DNA of 64,000 bases, taken from positions 62,001-126,000 of the forward strand of contig NZ_BLIG01000015.1 in the NCBI RefSeq assembly GCF_009811415.1, in the 5' to 3' direction. Source of the DNA: Alteromonas sp. KUL106. Its GTDB lineage: Bacteria > Pseudomonadota > Gammaproteobacteria > Enterobacterales > Alteromonadaceae. The translations under genes and the position numbers were made by a program. The notes beneath the pieces were generated by a model. That model was given only the letters and a program-made list of their open reading frames with translations, was not told the DNA's origin and did no database searches. This document shows, in pieces, positions 53,601 through 61,697 of this stretch; positions within the stretch are counted from its first letter, which is position 1; each line of letters starts with the position of its first letter.

Positions 53601-54776
53601 GTAATGTTTGTAGATTTAGATCGATTTAAGGGAATTAACGACTCCCTGGGGCACGACTATGGCGATAAGTTGCTGCGAATTGTTGCCAATAGGATGAGAA
53701 ATCTCGTTGCTGAATCAGGAACCGTTGCACGACTTGGCGGCGACGAATTTGTTATTGTGATTGAAGAAGTCAATGCTGACGACGACTTGAGCCCGTTTGT
53801 CGCACAAATTATTGAATCTGTAGAAACCCCTATATCACTCGCTGAAGAGGTGCTTCGTGTCTCATGTAGCATTGGTGTGGCGTTTTACCCGGAGGATGCG
53901 TCTGAGCCTGCTGAACTGATAAAGCAAGCAGATGTGGCAATGTACAGTGCCAAAAAAGATGCGCTTAGCGGATTTACCTATTTTACCAGCGATATGAATG
54001 AGCGAGCGAAAACGCGTCTTCAATTAGAGAACAAGGTAAAGCGTGCTTTTTCCGAAGACGGCTTCTTCAATAACTATCAACCCATCATTGACGCGAGAAA
54101 TAATTCCACTGTTGGGGTTGAACTGTTGCTGCGAGGAAGGATTAACGATGAGCCACTTTACCCAGACCAGTTTATTCCGGTGCTAGAAGAACTCAAATAT
54201 ATTATAGAAGTGACACGACAAGCTATGCGTCGGGCTGCGGCAGATTTATCATCATGGTATGAGCAAGGTTTTAAAGGGTATGTCTCAATTAACTTGTCGG
54301 CATTGCATTTTAAAACTGAGTTTGATGTCGCCGGTGTTTTAAGTCTTCTTGAAGAGTTTGGCTTACCTAAAGAAGCTTTCCGTTTTGAAATAACGGAAGG
54401 GGTACTGATGGACGACAGCGACAACGCGCTTAGACAAATTCAGCGTTTCGTCAATGAAGGCTTTATATTAGCGCTTGATGACTTTGGTACAGGGTATTCA
54501 TCGCTTAGCTATTTAAAACGCTATCCACTATCGGTCTTAAAGATTGATAAGAGCTTTGTTAATGAAATGGCACCGGGTAACGCCAATGAAGCGCTAGTGA
54601 CGACGACGATTACACTTGCCAGTAATTTGAAAATGACGTGTATTGCGGAAGGTGTTGAAACAAAAGCGCAAGTAGAAGAACTGAAAACTAAGTCTTGTTT
54701 TTTACATCAGGGCTATTTCTATGCAAAGCCATGTAAAGCGGAAGATATTGTTCCATTACTATTTAAGTCATGGTGA
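50604..54776 (+). CDS. Two-component-type sensor with beta-propeller, PAS, GGDEF and EAL domains
   Basis: The 1390-residue protein has a signal peptide (about residues 1-20) and a periplasmic seven-bladed-type propeller of repeated reg_prop motifs (about residues 25-710; SLSTKNGLPQDIVNDI and repeats with DESGNLWLSS, DESGKIWFSS). A Y_Y_Y domain (about 715-785) and a transmembrane helix (about 806-825) follow. The cytoplasmic half has a PAS domain (840-950), a GGDEF domain with the intact motif LGGDEFVIV (about 1043) and an EAL domain (about 1150-1385). In the EAL domain the core reads VELLLR, but the catalytic LDDFGTGYSS and EITEGVL are intact. It probably makes or breaks cyclic di-GMP in response to a periplasmic ligand. 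I chose the ATG at 50604 for the signal peptide; longer starts are unlikely. Confidence 0.93.
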   Translation: MRSFIYLFLFLFVVGWQAVASPRLPNPVFQSLSTKNGLPQDIVNDIAINEDGFVWIATEGGLVRWDGVRTKRIAGPSNTIVDASIYKLALQGEEALWFSVYGQGVFYLDLATQAIEQIEPTYYRDVKGFVQHAETFHWQSNNQLIIALAEEVQRFNTQTKTLEKLIRLPESFLDDNNSIRAAITVDDILLVATTSGVYTKDVNNPSQPLNVLNYLGNIPANLDNKNAKFLMVDDRERVWISTVQGVFVANKKDFLEQVQGKRENAFIQAVSDRNVWTMVQHKTDGFWMGTNKGLYELNKTASGWQYEHILEPHNGSTEISNKKISAIAKDESGNLWLSSVYAGALYFGTKSADIFAIQNTRTGSGDTLTSHVIWALGETQPNELWLGTENGLNRYNLTTKTFNKYLFSESELASMGDGAINRIIPLNDGNLLIETYNGIRLFDPVTGESKRPDIVSGEDPTIFDAYAPGATLASDGNLYFIGSANFLKYDVEQKRISSLKLDPRVFDINFSFGFLGESSYHGNRLFLATEGGLWLIDPKTSRHELVHRFSELQRARDRSISSWVIDDTGVLWLAYSGVGLIGVDSDTFEPLYNLNDTNILLSNIVYGLQKDESGKIWFSSHKGLHRYDPATGQIKNYIYGRELSVSEFNQGASLKLHDGRLVYGSTSGAVVFSPLQLENLETGKGLLSKQTAITEVSVDNRVLNQPLKNLNEHHFDLDYEDYGLTFHFSALTMSGVGKVKYYYKLLKGDRTVTEGITEDAKITITNIEPGDYVFSVVPTPGSFDFNVIPAEVTLSMPYAPLRSPLAYTIYASLVVGLFVAYLFSRQRQLIRLQKAQQQVTLFSDAFRQTRDWVLIFDKDKRLVAANPAFEQVFGFNSKEPLPKQLAKLYLRYPNLNRHLSGKLPEMQGGDFWKDEAAIDGADGKSYDVLIDITAVSGETNEADHYLIVISDITEQKNAERKLLKIATYDSLTGLVNRPLLLDRLEHAIGLARHNAHRVAVMFVDLDRFKGINDSLGHDYGDKLLRIVANRMRNLVAESGTVARLGGDEFVIVIEEVNADDDLSPFVAQIIESVETPISLAEEVLRVSCSIGVAFYPEDASEPAELIKQADVAMYSAKKDALSGFTYFTSDMNERAKTRLQLENKVKRAFSEDGFFNNYQPIIDARNNSTVGVELLLRGRINDEPLYPDQFIPVLEELKYIIEVTRQAMRRAAADLSSWYEQGFKGYVSINLSALHFKTEFDVAGVLSLLEEFGLPKEAFRFEITEGVLMDDSDNALRQIQRFVNEGFILALDDFGTGYSSLSYLKRYPLSVLKIDKSFVNEMAPGNANEALVTTTITLASNLKMTCIAEGVETKAQVEELKTKSCFLHQGYFYAKPCKAEDIVPLLFKSW

Positions 54777-55070
54777 TTAGGGCGCGTTGTTCTTCGCAGT
54801 ATAAATGGTGCACAAAGTGCTGAAAAAGTGCACAGCAAGGATGAACACACCCTAATAAAAAATTCGTTGGTTTGGTCTTTTTTACCTATAACGATTAAAA
54901 AGCCCGAACTATAAAGAAACTAAATTTAACGCTATAGCCCTTGTCTTTCTTCGCATAGAAAGTAAACGCTTGTTTAAAAAAGCTTGTCATTCATTGAAAA
55001 ATAAGGCTTATTAGAAGTCTGTGAAATCATTGTAAAAATGATCTACATTATAACAACATATGAGTGACTT

Positions 55071-56744
55071 ATGCCGCTAGACATGACAGCAAATACTACG
55101 GAAGCAATAACATCGCCATTGAGTATGTTGTACCACTGGGAAAAAAGCCGAGGGGACGACGTATTTCTTACTCAACCAATTAAGGGTGAATATCACGATC
55201 TCACTTGGAAGGACGTCGCTGAACAGGCTCGAAAAGTCGCAGCAAGACTTCGTGAATTAGATTTCCCCGCTGGCAGCCGCATTGGGATTTTTTCAAAGAA
55301 CTGCGCAGAGTGGTTTATTGTTGACCTTGGGATCATGATGGCGGGTCACATATCTGTCCCAATCTTTTCTACTGCCGGACCTGATACCGTTCAATATGTG
55401 CTAAAACATGCTGATGTTCAGCTTTTATTCGTCGGTAAACTGGACAATACCGCCGAGCAAGTCGCCTCTATTCCGTCAGAGTATCTTACCGTGGCTTTTC
55501 CATATCCCAATATTGCGACTAAGCAGCAGTGGAATGAGTTTATGGATATAGCGCCTATCGATGACTCGCCGGTTCAAGATATGGATGACATTATGACCAT
55601 CATCTATACGTCGGGTAGTACAGGGCAACCTAAAGGCGTTGTCCACAGTTATAATACTGCGTGTTGGGCTGCGCGTCGTTCTCTTGATCAATTAGGTATT
55701 AATCAAAACGATCGCACTATGAGTTATTTGCCGCTTGCTCATATTACTGAGCGGGTATTGGTAGAGCTTTCAAGCTACTATAGCGGCGGGAAAATTCACT
55801 TTGTTGAGGATTTAGCCACATTCCAACGTGATGTTGGACACTGCCAGCCAACGTTATTTATTTCTGTGCCTCGCTTATGGACTAAATTCCAAATGGGTGT
55901 GCTAGCGAAAATGCCACAGAAGAAGCTTGATACGCTTTTAAGAATTCCAATATTGAACAAAATCGTAGCGAAGAAAATCCGCAACGGCTTGGGTATCAAC
56001 AACGCGCGTTTGTGGGCGAGTGGCTCTGCGCCTTTGGCACCCGCTGTTATTGAGTGGTTTGCCAAAATAGGTATTTATATTTCTGAAGGGTGGGGGATGA
56101 CTGAGAACAGTGCCTACGGTACAGGTAGTGTTCCGTTTCGCCACGACAAAATAGGTTGCATCGGAAAACCTTACGATGGCGTTGATATCCGCACGTCAGA
56201 AGAAGGTGAAATTCAAGTTAAGTCGCCATGCAACATGTTGGAATATTATCTAGAGCCAGAGAAAACCGCCGAAGTTTTTACAGAAGACGGCTATTTGCGA
56301 ACTGGAGACAAGGGTGTCATTGATGCGGACGGTTACGTCAAAATTACGGGGCGTCTGAAAGATATCTTTAAAACAGCGAAGGGCAAATATGTTACGCCTG
56401 CGCCCATCGAAGCTAAGTTCATGGAAAACCCGATTGTTGAACAAGTATGCGTAACAGGCACAAACTTACCTCAGCCCGTGGCGTTACTGGTGTTAAGCGA
56501 AGAAGCTCAGAAAAAAGATAAGGCGGGTATTGAAGCGAGTCTCAAGAAAACATTCGAAGCCATTAATGCTAAGTTGGAAAGCCACCAGGTAATGGATCGT
56601 GTAGTCGTTATGAAAAACGAATGGAGTATCGAAAACGATTTGCTAACGCCAACCCTGAAAGTGAAGCGCCATGTTCTAGAAGCGCGTTTTGAAGACATTA
56701 TTCAAGGTGATTACAGCGATAAATTAGTTTGGGTTGACGCTTAA
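55071..56744 (+). CDS. Long-chain acyl-CoA synthetase (AMP-forming ligase)
   Basis: The 557-residue enzyme belongs to the ANL adenylating superfamily, FadD15/FAA1-like branch. It has the P-loop TIIYTSGSTGQPKGVVHSY, the SYLPLAHITERV segment, EGWGMTENSAYGTG and the YLRTGDKGVIDADGYVKITG hinge, with the catalytic Lys region near the C-terminus. It activates fatty acids with ATP and CoA. There is no signal peptide; it is probably peripheral to the inner membrane. It is a single-gene unit with a terminator. Confidence 0.9.
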   Translation: MPLDMTANTTEAITSPLSMLYHWEKSRGDDVFLTQPIKGEYHDLTWKDVAEQARKVAARLRELDFPAGSRIGIFSKNCAEWFIVDLGIMMAGHISVPIFSTAGPDTVQYVLKHADVQLLFVGKLDNTAEQVASIPSEYLTVAFPYPNIATKQQWNEFMDIAPIDDSPVQDMDDIMTIIYTSGSTGQPKGVVHSYNTACWAARRSLDQLGINQNDRTMSYLPLAHITERVLVELSSYYSGGKIHFVEDLATFQRDVGHCQPTLFISVPRLWTKFQMGVLAKMPQKKLDTLLRIPILNKIVAKKIRNGLGINNARLWASGSAPLAPAVIEWFAKIGIYISEGWGMTENSAYGTGSVPFRHDKIGCIGKPYDGVDIRTSEEGEIQVKSPCNMLEYYLEPEKTAEVFTEDGYLRTGDKGVIDADGYVKITGRLKDIFKTAKGKYVTPAPIEAKFMENPIVEQVCVTGTNLPQPVALLVLSEEAQKKDKAGIEASLKKTFEAINAKLESHQVMDRVVVMKNEWSIENDLLTPTLKVKRHVLEARFEDIIQGDYSDKLVWVDA

Positions 56745-56776
56745 GTAACGTGTCTTTTAATCAGCGTTTATTACTG

Positions 56777-56808
56777 AAAAGCTCTGCCTATAGCAGAGCT
56801 TTTTTTGT
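56777..56808 (+). terminator. Terminator between the acyl-CoA synthetase and dUTPase genes
   Basis: AAGCTCTGC/GCAGAGCTT with a five-base loop is followed by seven T residues. A partial A-run on the left may help the converging dUTPase gene. Confidence 0.85.
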
Positions 56809-56832
56809 GTTTGTATTCGTTAGGATTGGTAA

Positions 56833-57486
56833 TTAAAAAGGGTAACGGGCGTGCAAACCTTCGTAAACTAAATCACTGAATTCAGGCTTGGTTAAATCGA
56901 GTGCATCCATTATCTCCACTAGATGCTCGTTATCTTCACGGCCATCCCACACTTTTACATAGGTGCCTTCTTTGTAACCGTTATCTTGACGGAAAAAGTT
57001 GAGTACATTTTTCCCTACATATTGACGATAGAGTTCATCTGCCGACATTTCGCATTGATTGACGATGAACATAAACAGCGGAACGCTAAAACGTTTTGCT
57101 GCGCAAAGGCCAGTCATCAGTTCTAAATTATCTAAAAGCGACTGATTTGAGGCGTCGTAATCTTTATTATCAAACGTGACGAGAGTTTTGCCGCTTGCGA
57201 GTTCAGAGGCAATACTTTTCGCAGATTCTTCAATATTTCCTTTATATTCAATAATACAGGCACTAAGTGCGAAGTGCCAAATATCCACTAGCTCCATTTG
57301 AAGTTGAGGCAAATCTTTGTGCTGTGCTTTCCACCATTTCCAGCCGTGGTGTTCGATAGCTTCAACCGACTCGACCATTGCCGCACGAAGATAACCATAG
57401 CCAGCATTTAGCCAGTCTGGATTGACTTTGGCGTTCATTTTATCTTGAAGAGAAAGCATGGTGGCGAGTTGTTGCGCGGTTAACAT
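56833..57486 (-). CDS. Dimeric all-alpha dUTPase (dUTPase_2 family)
   Basis: The 217-residue protein matches the MazG-related dimeric dUTPases: LSLQDKMNAKVNPDWLNAG, then RAAMVESVEAIEHHGWKWW with the Mg-binding Glu residues, QMELVDIWHFALSACI, and a final catalytic segment around KNVLNFFRQDNGYKEGTY. It cleaves dUTP to dUMP and pyrophosphate, keeping uracil out of DNA. This family is typical of phages and some gammaproteobacteria and is unrelated to the trimeric Dut. Confidence 0.9.
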   Translation of the reverse strand: MLTAQQLATMLSLQDKMNAKVNPDWLNAGYGYLRAAMVESVEAIEHHGWKWWKAQHKDLPQLQMELVDIWHFALSACIIEYKGNIEESAKSIASELASGKTLVTFDNKDYDASNQSLLDNLELMTGLCAAKRFSVPLFMFIVNQCEMSADELYRQYVGKNVLNFFRQDNGYKEGTYVKVWDGREDNEHLVEIMDALDLTKPEFSDLVYEGLHARYPF

Positions 57487-57624
57487 TGTTGCTCCTGACC
57501 GTTAAATTGTATTGTGTTTATAAGGATGAAAGTGTACTTGAATGGAACGCATGGAGAAACTGCTAATTGCGCCGATCATCTGATCAAGTAGACGTTTGAT
57601 ATTAGCAACTTTAATGCTTGCTTA

Positions 57625-57640
57625 TGGTGCATTTGCACCA
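57625..57640. promoter_or_regulatory. Palindrome upstream of the small-RNA promoter
   Basis: TGGTGCA-TT-TGCACCA is a perfect seven-base dyad, 73 bases upstream of the -24 element of the sigma-54 match at 57713. That is a usual place for an activator-binding site. It does not have the NtrC order (TGCACC...GGTGCA), so the binding protein is unknown. Confidence 0.5.
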
Positions 57641-57712
57641 GAGTAAAACTGAAGGTCTACAACTAAAGTGTAAGATATCGATTAAGTTTATGATTTTTAA
57701 AGAATAAAAAGT

Positions 57713-57728
57713 TGGCATTCAATCTGCA
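57713..57728 (+). promoter_or_regulatory. Candidate sigma-54 promoter of the small RNA
   Basis: TGGCATTCAATCTGCA has GG and GC ten bases apart and two differences from the consensus (T at the sixth base and CTGC instead of TTGC). The predicted start lies near 57738, at the beginning of a structured, terminator-ended non-coding stretch. Confidence 0.55.
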
Positions 57729-57737
57729 GAATAAAAA

Positions 57738-57871
57738 GTGTTAACAGTGCTGCGCAGTAGCGCTAACGTGAATGAGTGCCAGGCAACGCTTATTCACGTT
57801 GTTACTGGGTAGACCGTAAACCTTACCCATACAGATTTTTCGTGTCCTGAGGTCTGTATGGGTTTTTTTTT
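57738..57871 (+). ncRNA. Candidate sigma-54-dependent small RNA, about 134 nt
   Basis: The stretch between dUTPase and recC codes for nothing on either strand but has the layout of a bacterial sRNA gene. A promoter match precedes it. A first hairpin lies at about 57740-57767 (GTTA...TAAC around GTGCT/AGCGC). A second, 12-pair hairpin lies at 57765-57800 (AACGTGAATGAG/CTTATTCACGTT, one G-T pair, 12-base loop); it shares bases 57765-57767 with the first, so the two may be alternatives. A single-stranded segment of about 24 bases comes next, then a strong terminator. The sequence does not resemble Spot 42, GlmY/GlmZ, Qrr, GcvB or CsrB as I know them. Targets are unknown. Confidence 0.6.
57825..57871 (+). 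terminator. Strong rho-independent terminator of the small RNA
   Basis: ACCCATACAGA/TCTGTATGGGT is a perfect 11-base stem with a 17-base loop, followed by eight further T residues. No protein gene ends upstream on this strand within 1 kb; the acyl-CoA synthetase gene has its own terminator. It must therefore belong to a non-coding transcript. Confidence 0.85.
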
Positions 57872-58088
57872 ACTTTATCACAGTCCATCGCCTAACCTTT
57901 TCAATATTCTTTCAAACGACTTCTCCGTTTAACATTTTAAAACTTGCCTGCGCCTTCTGAATGGGCAACTCTCTATGCGGATTGGTATAATTACTTTGTC
58001 TAATGCGATACACTGAATTATAACGTAGACGTGGTGTGCACGGTCTTCGTATAGTATCTAACGGCACGTTTTACAAAGGATTTTTCGA

Positions 58089-61000
58089 TTGCTTGCGCTA
58101 TATCCCTCTAATAAATTAGAACACCTGAGCTTTCTTCTTACTACGCTTTTACGGCAACAGCCTTTGGGGGTGTTTACCCCAGAAACTATTTTGGTTGAAA
58201 GCCCAGGTATGCAGCACTGGGTAAGCATGCAGTTGGCAAATGAGCACGGCGTGGCCATGAATATCGACTATCCGTTGCCGGTACGGTTTATGTGGAATAC
58301 AGCGCGCACCGTGCTTGGGGCTGACAAAGTGCCAAAGCAATCGCCTTATCGCCGTGAAGTTCTGACCTGGCGCATCGATAATATTCTTCAAGATGACTCG
58401 TTAATGAGCGGTGAAGCGTTTGAGCACGTTAACCGGTATTGGCAACATGCTGGAAGTGAGCAAGAGCAGGGGCTGCAGCGTCTTCAGCTTGCTACGGCGC
58501 TGGCTGACGTTTACGAGCAGTACTTACTGTATCGTCCTGATTGGTTGTTTAAATGGGAAGCTAACGAACGCGCAGCGTTTGACGACATGGAAATATGGCA
58601 AAGCGAAATTTGGCGTATTTTGGTTAGCGATCAGCCATTACATCCAGCACGCCTTCATCAAATGACACTTGAAGCGTTAGCAGCGGGGAATGTACCTAGC
58701 AAGTTGCCAAAGCGTGTTATTGTTTTCGCTATCAATACCATGGCTCCCCAACTTATTGCGTTTTTCGATGCGCTTGCGCAGCACATCGATATTCACATCT
58801 TTCACCTTAACCCGAGTGTAAACTACTGGGGCGAGGCAAAAAGCAATAGCGAGCAGGCAAAGCAGCTTCGTTTGGAAGGGCTTAAAAAATGGATGAACGA
58901 AGACCAGTCTAACCCTTTGCTTGGTAATTTAGGCAAACAAGGGCGAGAGCTGTTTAATCTGCTCACTGAACTGGACACGTTTGAAATAAGTGCTTTTGAT
59001 TCGCCAGATTTTGAAGGGGCGGAGGGAAACGGTGAGAACCTCCATAGCCGCGGTCTGCTCGAGTATATTCACAACGACATTTTACACGCCGCTCCTCCCA
59101 AGCCACTTTCGTATGAATTAAGAGAAGAAGACGACAGTGTTACTATCATGTGCGCGCATTCTGCCCTTCGTGAAGTACAGGTATTGCACGACCACTTATT
59201 GCACTGGTTATCTCAAGACAAAGCGCGAACACCCTCAGATATTCTTGTGATGTGTCCAGCGATAGAAAACTATGCTCCGTTTGTCGATGCGGTATTTCAC
59301 AGAGTCGGGACTAAATCTTTAGAAGGTACAGGGCAAGTGCGTCTTCCCTGTACCATCGCAGACAGAAGCCCGATGGATGCAGAGCCGCTTATAGCCGCGT
59401 TTATGGCGTTGCTACAGTTACCGGATAGTCGCTTCGGTGTATCGGATATTCTGGATTATTTGCAGCTCGACGCTGTTCAACAGCGCTTTTCTGTAACGCA
59501 AGGTGATATCGAGCAAATGGTAGTGTGGTTGAAACAGGCACACATTCATTGGGGGCTTAATAGCGCTCATAAAACAGCGGTATCAGACGGCGTAACTTTA
59601 GATGACACGTATAGCTGGTGGTGGGGAATTCGCCGACTGCTTATGGGTATGCTTGCGCCGGATAGCGAAGTCATTGTGAGTGATTTACTTACCATCCCAG
59701 ATGTTGAAGGGCAAACCGCGGTTACCCTGGGCAAGCTTATTGACGTTGTGTCATTGCTGGGTGAGTTCGCGCAAGCGTTAACGGCTCCGAGGACCCCTGC
59801 GCAGTGGTCTAAAGCGTTAATAACGCTGCGTGATGCCTGTTTTATGCCCATAAAAGACCAGCAACAAAGCTGGGATCTTATTGCTAAAGTTGCTGCTGAC
59901 CTTGCTGCAAGGTGCGAAGAAGCGGGCTATGAGCACGAACTCACCCTTCGCCAGGTACGCGATCTTTTACTCAATCGATTTTCGTCACCTGATGCCGGAA
60001 ACCACTTTATGACTGGTCAAGTTACAGTGTGTTCTATGCTACCAATGCGAAGTATACCGTTTAAAAAAGTGTGTATCTTAGGGCTAAACGACAGTGAATT
60101 TCCCAGAAAATCAAGCCCCTTAGGGCTCGATCTCATGGCTGGCGCGGGCCGCAAGATAGGCGACCGCTCAAGGCGTTTAGAAGATAGGTACTTGTTTCTT
60201 GAAGCCATTATTTCAACCCGCGAAAGCTTATATTTGAGCTACCAGGGAAATGATGTAACAAACAACAGCGAACGCCAACCCAGTCTGGTATTGGCTGAGT
60301 TCATGGATATGATGGAAAATGGCTACGCAATGGACCTGTCAAAATACATTGTCCATGCACCGCTACATCCTTTCAGCGAAGAGGGGTTTACAGGCAAGTT
60401 ACCGAGTTACGAAACAGGATGGCTTCGGCTCGCCGATGCGCTGCAGCAAACGAAATGGCATAACGATAAGGCAGATGGACCTGACGATGTTGACAAGGTG
60501 ACGGTGTTAAATCAGTCAGCCAATACCTTACCAACACAAGCGCTTCGTTTATCAAGCAGCCAAATTGCTAGAGCGTTTAAAGATCCGCTAGAGCATTTTT
60601 CTATTCAAAGGCTTGGCGTAAACTTATCCCAATCATTTACGCTGCTTGAAAATAGTGAGCCATTTGAAACCAATGCGCTGCTGCGGTATCAGGTACTCGA
60701 CGCTATTTTTTCGTCTCCAGAACGCAATACTGCAGTAGAACCAGACGCCGGCAATCTTACATACGGTAAAAAAGCGATCGCTTTTGCCATGTTGAGGGGA
60801 GATATCCCCAATAACCCGGTTGCCAAAGATGAAGTTGAAATGTGGAAAGAGGGCGCATTGGCACTGAGTCAGTCTATGGGGCCCCATGACGTTGAACCTA
60901 AAAAAGCGCATTTTCAAGGCCAATACATTACTTTTACGACAGCCGCTCTAGTAGGCAGTGATGCCTTGGTCGAGCTTTGTGCAGGCAAGGTTGACGCACA

Positions 61001-61697
61001 CCGCGCCTTGGGTTTCTTCATCTCCCAATTAATATTTTCAAGCAGCGATGAAGCAACCCGCTACAGCAACTATCCGCTGGATATCTATTCCTGCTCGTGG
61101 GAAAAGGGTGAAACCGTTTTGAAAAAACAGCGCTTTCCTGCTTACGACCGGGAAACCGCTGTGCGGTTACTTTTGTTTATTGAACAGCTTTACATGGCAG
61201 TTTACACGTCGCCGACACCAGTGCATTTAAGCTTATTCGGTACCTTTATGCCGGGAACCAGAAATTCAGACACTAAACCGGTCGTTGAAAGCATAAAACC
61301 TGAGATGTTTAGCGATATCTTGCGTGTACTGCTTTATAGCGCAGACGAGACCAATGAAACCGACAAAGCGATACTTGTCCAAATTCAAAAGGCCATTGAC
61401 GAGGTATGTCCGTTTGCTGACAAAGGCAACGCTGTAGCTAGCGACACGGCAAGTGATAAACACGCAAAAGCGAAACAGATAAAAGATCAAGCCGCCGCTC
61501 TCTTTGATACCGTTGAATTACAGCGTGCGCTAACTGACTGGCAGCAGAGCAGCGGGCAGTTTAGCGCGGATATGACAAACAACCCTTATCTAAATTGGCT
61601 ATTTCCCCAGGGCGTGAGTTGGAACGATATGCCGCATTTAAGTACTTTTGTACTGCTTGCCATGGTCAACAATGCGTCCCAGGAGGAGAAGCTATGA
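58089..61697 (+). CDS. recC: RecC, exodeoxyribonuclease V gamma subunit
   Basis: The 1202-residue protein begins LALYPSNKLEHLSFLL, the RecC start. Landmarks include ILVESPGMQHWVSMQLA, MCAHSALREVQVLHDHLL, SILPMRSIPFKKV-like text (read as VCSMLPMRSIPFKK) and FPRKSSPLGLDLM. It forms RecBCD with RecB and RecD, recognising Chi and holding both DNA strands during double-strand-break repair. The TTG at 58089 follows AAAGGA at eight bases. Its stop overlaps the recB ATG (ATGA), so RecC and RecB are translationally coupled. Length is close to E. coli RecC (1122). Confidence 0.94.
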   Translation: MLALYPSNKLEHLSFLLTTLLRQQPLGVFTPETILVESPGMQHWVSMQLANEHGVAMNIDYPLPVRFMWNTARTVLGADKVPKQSPYRREVLTWRIDNILQDDSLMSGEAFEHVNRYWQHAGSEQEQGLQRLQLATALADVYEQYLLYRPDWLFKWEANERAAFDDMEIWQSEIWRILVSDQPLHPARLHQMTLEALAAGNVPSKLPKRVIVFAINTMAPQLIAFFDALAQHIDIHIFHLNPSVNYWGEAKSNSEQAKQLRLEGLKKWMNEDQSNPLLGNLGKQGRELFNLLTELDTFEISAFDSPDFEGAEGNGENLHSRGLLEYIHNDILHAAPPKPLSYELREEDDSVTIMCAHSALREVQVLHDHLLHWLSQDKARTPSDILVMCPAIENYAPFVDAVFHRVGTKSLEGTGQVRLPCTIADRSPMDAEPLIAAFMALLQLPDSRFGVSDILDYLQLDAVQQRFSVTQGDIEQMVVWLKQAHIHWGLNSAHKTAVSDGVTLDDTYSWWWGIRRLLMGMLAPDSEVIVSDLLTIPDVEGQTAVTLGKLIDVVSLLGEFAQALTAPRTPAQWSKALITLRDACFMPIKDQQQSWDLIAKVAADLAARCEEAGYEHELTLRQVRDLLLNRFSSPDAGNHFMTGQVTVCSMLPMRSIPFKKVCILGLNDSEFPRKSSPLGLDLMAGAGRKIGDRSRRLEDRYLFLEAIISTRESLYLSYQGNDVTNNSERQPSLVLAEFMDMMENGYAMDLSKYIVHAPLHPFSEEGFTGKLPSYETGWLRLADALQQTKWHNDKADGPDDVDKVTVLNQSANTLPTQALRLSSSQIARAFKDPLEHFSIQRLGVNLSQSFTLLENSEPFETNALLRYQVLDAIFSSPERNTAVEPDAGNLTYGKKAIAFAMLRGDIPNNPVAKDEVEMWKEGALALSQSMGPHDVEPKKAHFQGQYITFTTAALVGSDALVELCAGKVDAHRALGFFISQLIFSSSDEATRYSNYPLDIYSCSWEKGETVLKKQRFPAYDRETAVRLLLFIEQLYMAVYTSPTPVHLSLFGTFMPGTRNSDTKPVVESIKPEMFSDILRVLLYSADETNETDKAILVQIQKAIDEVCPFADKGNAVASDTASDKHAKAKQIKDQAAALFDTVELQRALTDWQQSSGQFSADMTNNPYLNWLFPQGVSWNDMPHLSTFVLLAMVNNASQEEKL

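Noticed and set aside
57625..57640. NtrC-binding site
   Set aside because: The half-sites are in the opposite order to the NtrC consensus (TGGTGCA...TGCACCA rather than TGCACCA...TGGTGCA).
57738..57871. Identity of the candidate sRNA with Spot 42, GlmY/GlmZ, Qrr or CsrB
   Set aside because: None of the conserved core sequences I know for these RNAs is present, it has no run of GGA motifs, and the neighbours differ.
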